From Asparagopsis taxiformis (Eukaryota; Rhodophyta; Florideophyceae; Bonnemaisoniales; Bonnemaisoniaceae): a stretch of DNA of 51,979 nucleotides. Location: contig JALQPE010001775.1 of the NCBI GenBank assembly GCA_030407315.1, positions 1 through 51,979 on the forward strand, given 5' to 3'. The position numbers were made by a program, and so were the translations under genes. This document shows positions 38,878 to 49,215 of this stretch, in pieces; within the stretch, counting starts at the first letter, position 1; each line of letters starts with the position of its first letter. The notes below the pieces were generated by a model. That model saw only the letters and a list, made by a program, of their open reading frames with translations, was not told the origin of the DNA and ran no database searches.

Positions 38878-40314
38878 TCAATCTTCCTCATCAAGGAAAA
38901 CTTCAACGTAGCTTTCACTCCCATCTTCTTCATTTCCATGTCCGCTATCCTCCTCAAACGCGGTACTACGCTGTTCCAAGTGTTGTTCATCGAATTTTTC
39001 GTTAGTAATTGTCAGTACATCTTCGCAGAGATGCCTCTTACAGATTCGCTCACTCGGCAACATCGCCTTTCCTAATTGTTTGAGCTCGTCTTGTACACTT
39101 TCTTCGAAGGTCTGACCTGATTGTACCTTGAAAATTCCTAGAATCCCGGAAGCGATTGCATAGACAAATCTGAGTGAATTGCAGGAACGTCGCAGGAAAA
39201 CCATTCTACTCGTGCATTGAAGGAAAGCAATTGCAGTGTAAACCATCTCTTTCCGCTCAGCGATGAATTGTATCAAGATCTCGGAATTCTTGTCATCCAC
39301 AACTTTCCGTTCCTCAGGCCTTAGATTTCCGTTGGTCACACGGGTATCAGGGATAACATCCATATCTCGAATGAGATTGTGAGTTGGAAACTCGAAAGTG
39401 ATAGATGCGTCCGTTTCCAACACTAGAGCGAACCCCAGTTCGACAAGGAATCGATGGCGCACCTGCTCTCTAGACTTGTTCAGGAAACCGAGCACCTTTG
39501 TCAGCGTAACTTTCGTAACAGCAAAAGATATTTCACGCTTGCTCAACTGTCCACCATTTCCATCTGTTTTCCTCCGCTTCCTAGCCCCTCCGTCAATGCT
39601 TCCTGCAGGCTGGTTTCGGCCATCGCCAGTGGCACCATAAACAACTTCTTCGATTATTTTGTCCGGAATGTACTTGTTCTCCTTCCAGACGTTGAACGCA
39701 TTCGAATCGCGTCCAGAGCTCGAGCCTTCCACTGTACGGCCTGTACCCGACTTTTCCTTCTGAATGTTCCGCAGGAGAGACATCACCACTTGGAATCGAA
39801 GCTCGATGTTGTTCTTCCCGGTGTTGGATTGGAACACATCCCTCTTGTCATTGCTCTGCTTCGCAAACATCATTGCAGAGAGCAACCTGCAACCACGGAG
39901 GTCGTAGATTCCTTGGTTGGTGTAAATTGTCGCCCCAGCATCAATCTTGTCGACCAGCAAAGGTACAACAGTTCCAAATACTGCACACAGAAAATTGTAA
40001 GAAAACGATAGTTCTGCTGACTGCGAGATGCGCAAACGGTCCCTGTCCTTGTCAGTCATCCCCTTCTTCGAATTGCCCTGACTCTGCTGTAATAAACCAT
40101 CACAGATGTCTTTCACACCCTGTAATTCCGTTACTATAAACTCGACGCGACTCATCAGCTTTTCGATTTGCTGGCGTTGGGACCTTCGATCATCGTCGAT
40201 TTCATCCATCCTCTCCCCAATACGACGAACTTCCCCATTCACTGTCCTGAATCCCTCTCGAATAATCCCTGCTAGGCAGTCATTTGGATTTTCCTCACGA
40301 CGCTGAGATTCCAT
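38878..40314 (-). CDS. Coiled-coil protein, likely accessory protein of element B
   Basis: A 478-residue protein starting at ATG 40314. Residues about 20-85 are heptad-rich (GEVRRIGERMDEIDDD, later QQIEKLMSRVEFIVTEL) and form a coiled coil. The central part is helical, with a basic ARKRRK cluster near 245 that could be a nuclear signal. The C-terminus is acidic (EEDSGHGNEEDGS). No catalytic motif is seen. By position and architecture it is the counterpart of the 761-residue coiled-coil protein of element A (shorter N-terminus here), but I cannot show homology by eye. It is convergent with the gene at 36996. Confidence 0.65.
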   Translation of the reverse strand: MESQRREENPNDCLAGIIREGFRTVNGEVRRIGERMDEIDDDRRSQRQQIEKLMSRVEFIVTELQGVKDICDGLLQQSQGNSKKGMTDKDRDRLRISQSAELSFSYNFLCAVFGTVVPLLVDKIDAGATIYTNQGIYDLRGCRLLSAMMFAKQSNDKRDVFQSNTGKNNIELRFQVVMSLLRNIQKEKSGTGRTVEGSSSGRDSNAFNVWKENKYIPDKIIEEVVYGATGDGRNQPAGSIDGGARKRRKTDGNGGQLSKREISFAVTKVTLTKVLGFLNKSREQVRHRFLVELGFALVLETDASITFEFPTHNLIRDMDVIPDTRVTNGNLRPEERKVVDDKNSEILIQFIAERKEMVYTAIAFLQCTSRMVFLRRSCNSLRFVYAIASGILGIFKVQSGQTFEESVQDELKQLGKAMLPSERICKRHLCEDVLTITNEKFDEQHLEQRSTAFEEDSGHGNEEDGSESYVEVFLDEED

Positions 40315-40639
40315 CTTCCGTCAAACTTCGCCTCTCGTTCCAATCGCAGAGTGTCACTCCAAACGCTTTTCCTGCAACGAGAATGCTAGCAATAGTAACA
40401 AATAATGCCAACTACTCTACTCATATCCTCGGAAAACGACCGATTTTCTCCTACCTTTTTTGTAACGGTCATTTCCATGTGACCATGCATCCTCTACACT
40501 TCTCACTACTAGTAGCTTCAGAATAGTTTCCTCTCTTCTCTACTTGAACTCACATGCGAACACATTGTACAACCCTATCCTGGACAACTATTGCAACATT
40601 GAATCTCAGAAAATACCAATCACCAATTACTATCAAGGC

Positions 40640-40980
40640 AGTACTTGCAGGCAGTACAATTCACTGCCGGAGCCAGTATATTTTACTGCCTGATTCTAAT
40701 GCCAGGTCATTTGCCAGGGCAGTACTGTATGGCAGTACATTCCATTGCAAAAATCATCAAAAATCACTGCATTGCACTACTGCCCTGTGGTACCAGCAAA
40801 AATTACTAGAATTTGCTATCGTACAGTACTGAATTCTGCTACATACCGTACTGCCAGGAAATTTTGTATTTTACTGCCTGCGGCACTAGAACTGAAAAAA
40901 TTAAAATAGTAATTTTACTGCCTCAGGCACTACATTGCTCAGGCAGTGATTTTTACTGCCTCAGGCAGTAAATTTACTAC
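40640..40980. repeat. Cluster of GGCAGTA/TACTGCC motifs, possible right end of element B
   Basis: About thirteen copies of GGCAGT or its complement ACTGCC occur in 340 bp, in both orientations. They close with the inverted pair ACTGCCTCAGGCAGT near 40957. The style matches the subterminal arrays of element A, so this may be the terminal region of element B. The sequence from 40315 to 40639 has no gene. Confidence 0.6.
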
Positions 40981-41006
40981 ATTTTTTGATCTCAAACTCA
41001 GTAGCG

Positions 41007-44000
41007 ATGATCTTCGGATTTTCTAGGTCCTTCGCCTTGAGCTTCTTCCCCGTCGAACCGCTGCTGTAGTTCTCGACAAACTCGACGTTGGCCATCCGCC
41101 TGGTGTCTTCCGCCGGAGTGTCCTCACCTCGCAAATACCGCGGGTCGTTGATGAACTGCACCGAACAGAACGGAGCCGGAACAATCCAAATTGGATGCTC
41201 GATGTTTTCGTCGTCCTCCGCTGTTGCATACAGCTTGATGGCATACATCAAGAATGTTTCCTTCGTTATCGCCATGTGACCCTCTCCGTACGCGAACCTC
41301 ATCGACTCCTTGCTCATATCAGAGTACACAACAGTTCCGTAGTATGCACATACTTCGTCGCCAACATTAAATGTCTGTTCAGCGAAGAGCCCTCTTCCTG
41401 CATTTGGATGCTTAATCAGCGATGGTCGAACGCTCAATTTTTTCGCAACACAATCGTGTGCCCGCATCACGCGAGGGTTTTCAGTTTGCAACCAGCGGCG
41501 CAGGGAAGGTGGCCAATAATGTACCGGTTTTTCCATGTGCTCGTGCGACGCAATCGACTCTGGGCACAGCTGCCAGAGGTACTGCCGAATATATTTCGGG
41601 AACTTCTGGTACAGGGAAGGCCAGGTGGGGGTTCGATGATCCTGCGTTCCCTCTGCGTACGCATCGTGACAGAGGGGGACGCCAAGAACTTCTCAGCACT
41701 CTGTTTCGCTTCTGTCGTGACCCTCATGTCAGTGTTGTTTGAAAGAATCACACGTGACATGACTGCACACAGCTTTGGAAGCGATCGTGCCACACACAAT
41801 TTGTCCATGTCACTGCCGACGAAAACACGGTGCTCAGGCAAGCTCATAGCTGCTTTTCCCGTTGCGAAAGTGCCAGAGAATGGATCGACAACAATATCAC
41901 CAGGCTGTGAATGCTGGCTGATCAACTCCATCATGAGAGCGACGCTCTTCTGCTCTGCACGAACTCTGACCGTAGCACCGGTTGTGCTCCTTGTTCGCCA
42001 CACCATCTCATTCGAATCGATGGCGGGCATATTGATGGTGACGTTGCACCACGCCGGGTACGTGCCGTCCATGTATCCGTGGTTCCTATAGGCCACCATC
42101 TCGCTTCCAGTCTTGAACGGAACACCTCGCTTCCAGAAGTGGATAGCGACCTCTGCCATGTTCATGCGTTGGTACCTCTTCCGCCCCGGCATTTGATAGA
42201 GGTGCCCAGGTAGTCGGACAAACAACAGAGGTACCTCGTCAACGAAGAAAACTGAATTCCGAACGACGTCCTCCTCCTCCTCGTTCTCCTCCTCATCCGC
42301 ACTTTCTTCGCCACTGTGCTGCGATGCTTCGGAGTCCGAATTCATGGACGTAACCTCTTCTTCATCCGACCCGTCATCACTGGCAGCAGCATCGGTTGGG
42401 CCTTCTGACTGCGGTCCTTTGTACGTTTCCAAGTAATGGAACCATTCGTAGAACTGCAAAACGGAGCAGAACACGATGCCGTGGCCACCGGGGCGCAACA
42501 GCTCGTCAAACACTTCGATGCTAGCCTGCATATCTTCTGCAGTTAGCCTGTCGTACGAAGAGTTGGAATCGTTCCTCTTCCGACGAACATTGTAGGGCGG
42601 ATCAGTCAGAATGAGCTGAACGTTGCCCGTGATGGGCACGTGTTCTCGGCTCTCGTCGGCACTGACCAAATCTTCGAAAGGGACGTCGTACACCCGGCAA
42701 TACTGACTCATTTTCGAAAGAAAGTCCTTTGCGAGAGCCTGCCCTTCACTTTCCTGCTCTTCTGTCGCATGGGGTGACGGTGACGGGGGAGACGGCCCTT
42801 GGGCAGTAAGACTGGTCCTCCCAGGCCCAAGTTCAAGCCTGGTTGTGTGTCTTGTCGACGGAACCAAACCTCTCCCTCCTGTGTTGCGACGAGTGGGAGT
42901 GTCATCAACCGGCTTGGGGACCTTTTCTGCGTCCGCGGCTTGTGGTGCCGGGCGGAGGACAGCCATAACGTCTTCGTCGAGGGTGTCAAAGTACGCTGGC
43001 AGCTTGTCCGGATTTCCGCTTGACAAGTATATTTCCAGCGCCCCCCAGCGGTCGGACTCCGGCCAGGTGTACAGGTCCGGGTTGACGATAAGAAACTGCA
43101 ACCGGTCGAAGAACTTCCTCACAAGGTCCCTAAATGCACTGTGCTGCGCACTGGTTCTTGTCTCTACTTTTCCACCATATCCATCAGGATGAGATAGGGG
43201 AGCTTTGTCGTGGTAGAGATCTAGCTTCTGCTCCATCGGTGCGAATAGACCTTCATCGAGCACGTGAAACCAATGCTCACTGCTGTCGAAAATGATGTAC
43301 GGCGCCATCAACTCTTCGAAGCTGGAAAACTTTGCGGCGAAGGCCACATCGGTCCAAGCATGGTATAAAACTTGAACCACGTAACAAGCTCGATTAGTGC
43401 TTTTCCGATGGGCTGGGACGCGTGCGGCTTCGTTCCCCTCTTCGGCCGCGTCGCCTATTCGGCGACGCAGCAGGTTCTTGTTGTGATTTCGGATGATAGA
43501 CAACGCTTGGAAATACATCAATACCTCGAACGTTTCCGGTGGAGCAAGAACGAAGGCGCTTGGTTCCCCGCGCTGCGGCGCCTGTAGTGGCGAAGGAAGC
43601 ATGTTACGTCCAATAAGGAAGGTCTGCGGCACGATCCCAGAAAGGATGCAGTGCTCAACCCATTGCCCGATACGCTCATCCTGTCTTGAAAACTCGGCAA
43701 TCGGTAATGCCAGACGAACAATCTGCTTGGCTCGCTCAACGTTCATCTCTGCCATGACGATTTCGGCAACATCCGCCTCGACTCCAGCATTCTTCGAACG
43801 ACCGCAGAAGGCCATGCTGAGTCGACCTTGCAGCGCCGCAAATTGTTCTTCCGTGCCCTGCGCAACCCAAGCGCCAAGGTCCGCGTATGTGAAACCTCCC
43901 GGCTTGTCCGTGAAGTCTGCGAAACTTGAGTGGGCGAATAAATCCAGCAAGAGGCGGAGGAAGTCTTTGCCAGCGAGAGTAGTTTCGCGGGCGGCGCGAC

Positions 44001-44121
44001 CTACGTTTCGACGTGTACCCATGTCACTAGAATCCTCCCAAGGGCTAGCGGGTTCGCGCAGAATTGGCACGGTTGCGTCGTCAACGATCGGATTGCTGTT
44101 GCGCCTGCGCTTATTCGTCAT
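41007..44121 (-). pseudogene. Broken duplicate of the methyltransferase-SET gene
   Basis: Near-identical to 9134-12249 at a constant offset of 31872-31873 bases, differing by scattered substitutions (for example D to H, L to F and S to C changes in the N-terminal half). Two lesions: one G is missing from a G-run near 41614, shifting frame between the methyltransferase and the SET domain. The 3' end is also cut at 41007, where the original sequence is replaced, removing the last SET strand with the ELYVHYG tyrosine motif. The remaining frame runs into unrelated sequence and stops at 40961. The methyltransferase half (DPPYN and DPFSGTF motifs) is uninterrupted and, if expressed, would give an 884-residue protein without SET. 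Recent origin is clear from the identity. Confidence 0.9.
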
Positions 44122-44442
44122 AATGGAATGAGTGGAAATTCGGTACAGGATGGCGACCGCTCGGCGAGACAGTCAAATTTGACGACGTATCTCGTGACGT
44201 TTGCACTCTTTCGTGAGGAACACTGGTTGATATCGAACGGAACAGAGTATACGGGTACACAGCACTGGAAAGGTCTTGAAACCCGTAACCGGTGTAGGTA
44301 ATAGGTTGTGACGGATACGTGGTAGAGAAAATTTTTAAAAAGATTGTGATTCCCTGTCTTTGAGTGTTGTACTGCACGGCCGCCATGGCGGCTGTGACTG
44401 CAGTCAGGTTTTCACAGGTGCATCACGCTTACCAGGTGAGCG

Positions 44443-44649
44443 ACATCCGGACGGCCACTGGACATGGGGATGTCCAGCTCAGATGCATTGCTGGCCAGAC
44501 CAGAAATTCTACAATTTCGGGCAGAAAAAATATTGCAAAAAACCTTGATTTCAGCGGGTCGATTGTGCCGTACGGCACACCCCCATCTCAAAAACATGTT
44601 CACATATGCATGTTTTTGAGAATAGCCCAAATTTTAATTCAAATCAAGG
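44443..44649 (+). repeat. R1 palindromic repeat upstream of the duplicate
   Basis: The same position relative to the gene as the copy at 12590-12779. Unlike that copy it runs on into R2. Both palindromic cores are present, with one substitution in the stem-loop loop (CACATATG). Confidence 0.85.
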
Positions 44650-44852
44650 TGTCTAATTTGGCCACAACGGCCCCAGGAACCGGCCGCCGCCCCGAGCGGG
44701 GTCATCACTGCCTTCTGTAAGCACTAACTGTAAGGCTAAATGGCGCCGAAAGATGGGTCGATTCCAGGCTTCAAGCCTAAGTTATGCTAGGGAGAAATCT
44801 TCTTCCGTGTTTTATCACGGTCCCGCCTTACTCCCTCAACACAAACACTACT
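44650..44852 (+). repeat. R2 repeat
   Basis: Directly follows R1 and is closest to the copy at 19253-19453 (shared AAGCCTAAGTTATGCTAGGG). It ends just before the GC-rich retroelement region. Confidence 0.7.
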
Positions 44853-46113
44853 TGTGGAACGATAGTTCGTTAGACGTAGTAGCTGGTACGAGCTAGTGGA
44901 CACGCTGTCCTTAACGAAACGAACAAACAGTCCACCCGCTGGTGTTTGACTGTATGTTAGGTAGAAAGGTAGAGATAGGTTAGCGAGTAGACACGAGCGT
45001 CACGACGCAACAATCCACGCGAGTATTACGTTCGGTAAACGAGGTGGTACGTCACCGGAGGCGCTCTCAACCAAGCCCGGAGGCACTACACGCAATCAGC
45101 CTTACGTGCGGCGATGGGTAGGGAGTACGCAGCTCGACGGAGACGAAGCCTCGTTAGGCAGAACGTAAACGTAAAACGTAGAAGTCAGTCGTAGACTAGA
45201 GCCGTTGCCCGTTCGATGAATTTTCCCCTTTCCCTCCCGGCACGATGCCAATACCTATATAGCCACGATGGCATCGCTTTACAGTGTAAACACTGCTCGT
45301 AACGTCCCCGAATGGGAAAGGACCTTGTGGGTCACACGTAGGGACCCGTTGGTCCGTTGGCCGTTGCCAGTACGTTCGTTGCACACGTGTGCCGGTTGCT
45401 GCGCGCGCGCATGCGCCAGCAATGTTCGTGCATTGCTGTCGCCGGTCGTGTCCGCCGAAATTCGAATTCCGCGGAAAACGTAAATATTTGCAATTTCTGA
45501 ATTGCCACGTATACTACACAGCCCCACCCCCACACGTGGACGTCCCGGCCACGCGAGGCCCGTCAGGACGCGCCTGAGACACGGGGCCGTGGCGCCTTTT
45601 CGGGTACAACTGCGGACGTGGCAGTTGTCCCGAAAAATCTCGTTTAAACGTACGCGGCCCGGTTGGCTGATCGAATCGCCACGGCGCCGGAGCGCGCGCG
45701 TGCGCTCCGGCTCTTTCGTAATCATCGAGGCCCGCCCGTTGGCATCGTTCGTCAATGCCTCGCTTAGGCGTTTCCCTGCAACGAATGCAGTGTCCAATTC
45801 CACCACGCGGGTGTGCTTCAATTCAGCGCGATACGTGCGCAGGCCACGGCCCTTTCGTGAATCTGCCAGCGGGCATTACGACTACGGTCGTCCGAAGGTT
45901 ATTTAAGCCGCGGCTTAACGTGATAGCGATCGTCGCTCACCCTTCCTCTCACCATCGTCATCCAGGCCGTTGCCTTTCGTTCTCCCTTACCTTTTTCCCC
46001 CGCTGGGTACTACTACCTCCGTTCCTTTCGTTCTCTCGTTCCGTTTCGCCCGCGTGGCTCTCGTTCTCGTGCTCGTTGCACTGTTCGTCTTCGTTGCGTA
46101 CGAACTGACCACG
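44853..46113. other. GC-rich leader or LTR-like region of a retroelement
   Basis: Base composition jumps to GC-rich with frequent CG. No repeat partner for an LTR could be matched by eye within the window. It probably contains the 5' LTR and leader of the gag-like ORF. There is no gene I can support. Confidence 0.4.
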
Positions 46114-48162
46114 ATGGTCACTACGCGTAGCACCGATACCCACACTCCGCGGCCCGCCGGCTCTGCTGGAGGTGGAGCGAGGAACCCTTCGCAGGGCGCT
46201 CCCTCCCTCGTCGGGGCCGGTGCGCCGCCAGCGAAGGCAGCGTCCGTCGCGCCCGCCCCATCCGTTAGGGCGGGTCAAGCCGTTGCTTCGCAGGGCGTCG
46301 CCTCTTCGTCTCGCCCGATGGCTCCGTCTCGCCTGGTGGCTTCCGTGACGCCTGCCGAGGCTGCTAGGGCCGATGCCCCACGTGATGATGACGCAACGGC
46401 GTCCGACTCGGGGAATTCGTCACCCGTCATTCCGGATGCCGCGGCCCTGTCGATGGGTGTAGCCGCGATGGCAGCGGCCGCTCGTTCGCGTCGTGCTGTG
46501 GCGGCGGCCCGTACGGGCGTGCCTCATCGTGACGGCTCGCCTCGTTCCCCTCGCCAGGATCCCTCGCCGGAGGGTGGTGACCCCGTTAGGACAGTCGGCA
46601 CCGCCTCACGTGGCGGTGCGGCGCTAAACGTAGGCGTCCTGACCCACGCGTGGGCTGCGTTGCCCCGCGTGGGCATTACGGATGACGATCTCGCCACGTT
46701 GGCCAGAGATCGTCTGGACGCCCGCGCGGTCGTCGACTATATGCGTTCCGCCGAGGATACGTGGGGGCGGGCAGCCGGGCGTCGTTTCGCCAACGGGCCA
46801 CCGGGATCGGAACGTTACCAGATCCCGGCGTCGATACGTTGCGACCGCTCGTGGTTGCGTGACGTCAACGACGCGATCTACGTCGATCGTATGGACGCCT
46901 TCCTGTGGAAGGGGACGCCCGAGGAACCGCCGTTCATCTCGGTGGCGTCCGTCTTCGTGTGTCCGCGGACACTTTCCGAACGGCAACGTGCCGAATGGAA
47001 GACTGCTCTTTCGTTGAGCGTCATCTCCAAAAGTGTCGTTTCGTACGACGACCACTTCGCGCTCCGTCACGTGAACGCAGAAGACTACCGCGTGTCGCAC
47101 GCGTCAGCTCCGTGGGTCGTCCCGAGCGAGCTCTACTTCCCGCCGTTGCCGGAAGTAGTAGAGGAGTTTCCGTACCCCCGTGGGTCGTCCACGTTGTTAC
47201 CACGCGTGGTACATTATTTCACCGATGCCGTGAAGGACGCGCCTGCCCCCGTGAAGGAACGTTTCCTCATGGCCGTGGATATCGAACACGCAGCGATGCT
47301 CGCATGCTCGCTTTTCGTGGAACGTCGTGTGTTCGGGCGCGCGTGCCTACTGCCGGAGTCCACGTTGGACTTCCTGGCCGACTACGAGATGCTTCGTGCA
47401 ATCCCGGTGGACGGTTCCGACACGTTTGTCTCCGTTACCAGCGCGTTGGCTGAGGCTCGCATCGCCCTTGCGTTGGGGCCGGAGTATCGCGTTGTACGCC
47501 CGGATTACGCGACCGGGGACAACCAAGAGTTCGTCCAGGTACGAAGTGATGGGGCTTACGTGCCGCGGGTCGCTTCCCGTTCCGAACGCCGTCGTGGCAA
47601 TCGTGCCGGTTATTTCGGCGGCCTCGGGGGCAACGAGCGCCCCCGAGGGACGCGTTCTGGTCGTCGTGGCCAACAAAACGAAGCGCCGCGTGCGCCGGAT
47701 CCTCGAGAGATCGTGCCACGCGAGGCTACGGGAGGGGGCAACGTTGCCCGCCTCGGTCGTCCGGATGTGGCCACGCCGGCCGAGCGCGCGCCACGCTTCG
47801 TGAGCCTAGACGACCGCGTCTCCGATGAGGATGCCCGTCGGCTTCTCGGTACGTCGATAGCCGCTCCGCGTCGTGCGGACGGCTGGGTTATTCGTTCCCT
47901 CATCTCATCCGTGGCTCGCGCAGCCGAAGAGTTCAGGGCCCAGACGTTGGACCTGACTGCCCGCTTGGCAACGGAACGCGCGATTTCCGAGCGTCTCGCC
48001 GCGGCGACTCGTAGTTACGCGCCGCCCGTTGGTGGTCGTAACGATCCTTACGCATTTGCGAGTGGCGGCGGCTTCGGCGACCCCGTCGGGTATGGTCACG
48101 CAGACCGTCGATCCGTACGCGCCGGGCTTCGTTCAGCCCAGTCGCAGCCGCAGCCACGATAG
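46114..48162 (+). CDS. Gag-like ORF of an LTR retroelement (tentative)
   Basis: A 682-residue ORF starting at ATG 46114 with MVTTRSTDTHTP, a start style common in gypsy-type gag proteins. An Ala/Pro/Ser-rich, disordered N-terminal third is followed by a folded middle (about 200-500) with WGRAAGRRFANG and several Trp-rich segments. An Arg/Gly-rich tract (RRRGNRAGYFGG, about 535-570) follows, and a C-terminal Gly/Ser/Arg-rich tail. No CCHC zinc knuckle is seen. GC content and CG-rich codons are unlike elements A and B. No protease or reverse transcriptase follows on the plus strand, so the element is incomplete. The upstream frame is open to 45970 but without an ATG. The family call rests on context. 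Confidence 0.45.
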   Translation: MVTTRSTDTHTPRPAGSAGGGARNPSQGAPSLVGAGAPPAKAASVAPAPSVRAGQAVASQGVASSSRPMAPSRLVASVTPAEAARADAPRDDDATASDSGNSSPVIPDAAALSMGVAAMAAAARSRRAVAAARTGVPHRDGSPRSPRQDPSPEGGDPVRTVGTASRGGAALNVGVLTHAWAALPRVGITDDDLATLARDRLDARAVVDYMRSAEDTWGRAAGRRFANGPPGSERYQIPASIRCDRSWLRDVNDAIYVDRMDAFLWKGTPEEPPFISVASVFVCPRTLSERQRAEWKTALSLSVISKSVVSYDDHFALRHVNAEDYRVSHASAPWVVPSELYFPPLPEVVEEFPYPRGSSTLLPRVVHYFTDAVKDAPAPVKERFLMAVDIEHAAMLACSLFVERRVFGRACLLPESTLDFLADYEMLRAIPVDGSDTFVSVTSALAEARIALALGPEYRVVRPDYATGDNQEFVQVRSDGAYVPRVASRSERRRGNRAGYFGGLGGNERPRGTRSGRRGQQNEAPRAPDPREIVPREATGGGNVARLGRPDVATPAERAPRFVSLDDRVSDEDARRLLGTSIAAPRRADGWVIRSLISSVARAAEEFRAQTLDLTARLATERAISERLAAATRSYAPPVGGRNDPYAFASGGGFGDPVGYGHADRRSVRAGLRSAQSQPQPR

Positions 48163-48599
48163 CCGCGGCGAAGGCCCTGGTCCGTATGACCCTGCGGGCA
48201 AGCGTTCTCGTCGCTACTAGGTCGTTCCTAGGTTAGTTCGTAGGCCACGTCGGCTCTAGCATCGTGCTCCTTCGTAAACTTCGTTTTGTTTCTTTGCGTA
48301 ATCGCATGGCTCCGTTGAGCTTCGTAATTCGCGTTTGGCAGGTCGTCTGCGGCGGGGGAGGGGTTAGCGTTAAGCCCCTCCCCAAAATTTTTGTTGTGGC
48401 GTCTACCCCGTCGGGTGTCGTATGGCTTACGTAGCCCGTGCTTCGAGTTCGCGGCGGCGCGTGCCCGTTGGCAGGTTCGTAACACACGCAACTATTCGGC
48501 AAAGCGGCGGCGCGTAGCGGCGGCTTTTCACTGCGAGTGGTACGTTAACCTCTATCGTAGAGCCCGTTGGCGTGCGTATCATTTAGTAACTAACTCGAA

Positions 48600-49215
48600 A
48601 ATCGTTTCCGCCGTCGTTTCTCGTTCGGATAACCCCGTCGGGTGTCGAATTCCGTTGAGCATTCGAGCTGTTTGGCACGTAGCACGTCGGTGCCAATTTT
48701 AATTTGCTCCGATGAGCTGGGCGAAAAATTCGTCGAACGTCAGACCGACGCGCGTGTGAGTCGGTTTGACGTTCTACGCCGTGGCGTGTACGCATCAATT
48801 CGTCCCAGTACGTTGCGGTTCCGTTGACGACGTGGTTGCCGGCGGGCTTGGCATTTCGTATAGCCGTTGACGTAATTAGCGCCGTCGCGCTTCACGTTCC
48901 CGCGGCTTCACGTTGGCCAGTGGCGTTATCATTTTGTAACTATCTCGGAATTCGTTTCCGCCGTCGTTTCTCGTGGGGATAACCCCGTCGGGTGTCGAAT
49001 TCCGTTGAGCATTCGAGCTCTTTGGCACGTAGCACGTCGGTGCCAATTTTAATTTGCTCCGATGAGCTGGACGGAAAATTCGCCAAACGTCAGGCCGACT
49101 CGCGCGTGAGTTGGCTTGACGTTTCACGCCGTTGCGTGTACGCGGCAGTGCGTCGTGGTGCGTCGCAGTTCCGTTGACAACGTCTTTGCCGGCGGGCTTG
49201 GCTTTTCGTATAGCC
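48600..49215. repeat. 350 bp tandem duplication
   Basis: GATAACCCCGTCGGGTGTCG occurs at 48628 and again at 48978, with most of the intervening sequence repeated, including TTTGGCACGTAGCACGTCGG and CTCCGATGAGCTGG. It is noncoding and GC-rich, and may be a retroelement 3' region or satellite. Confidence 0.75.
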
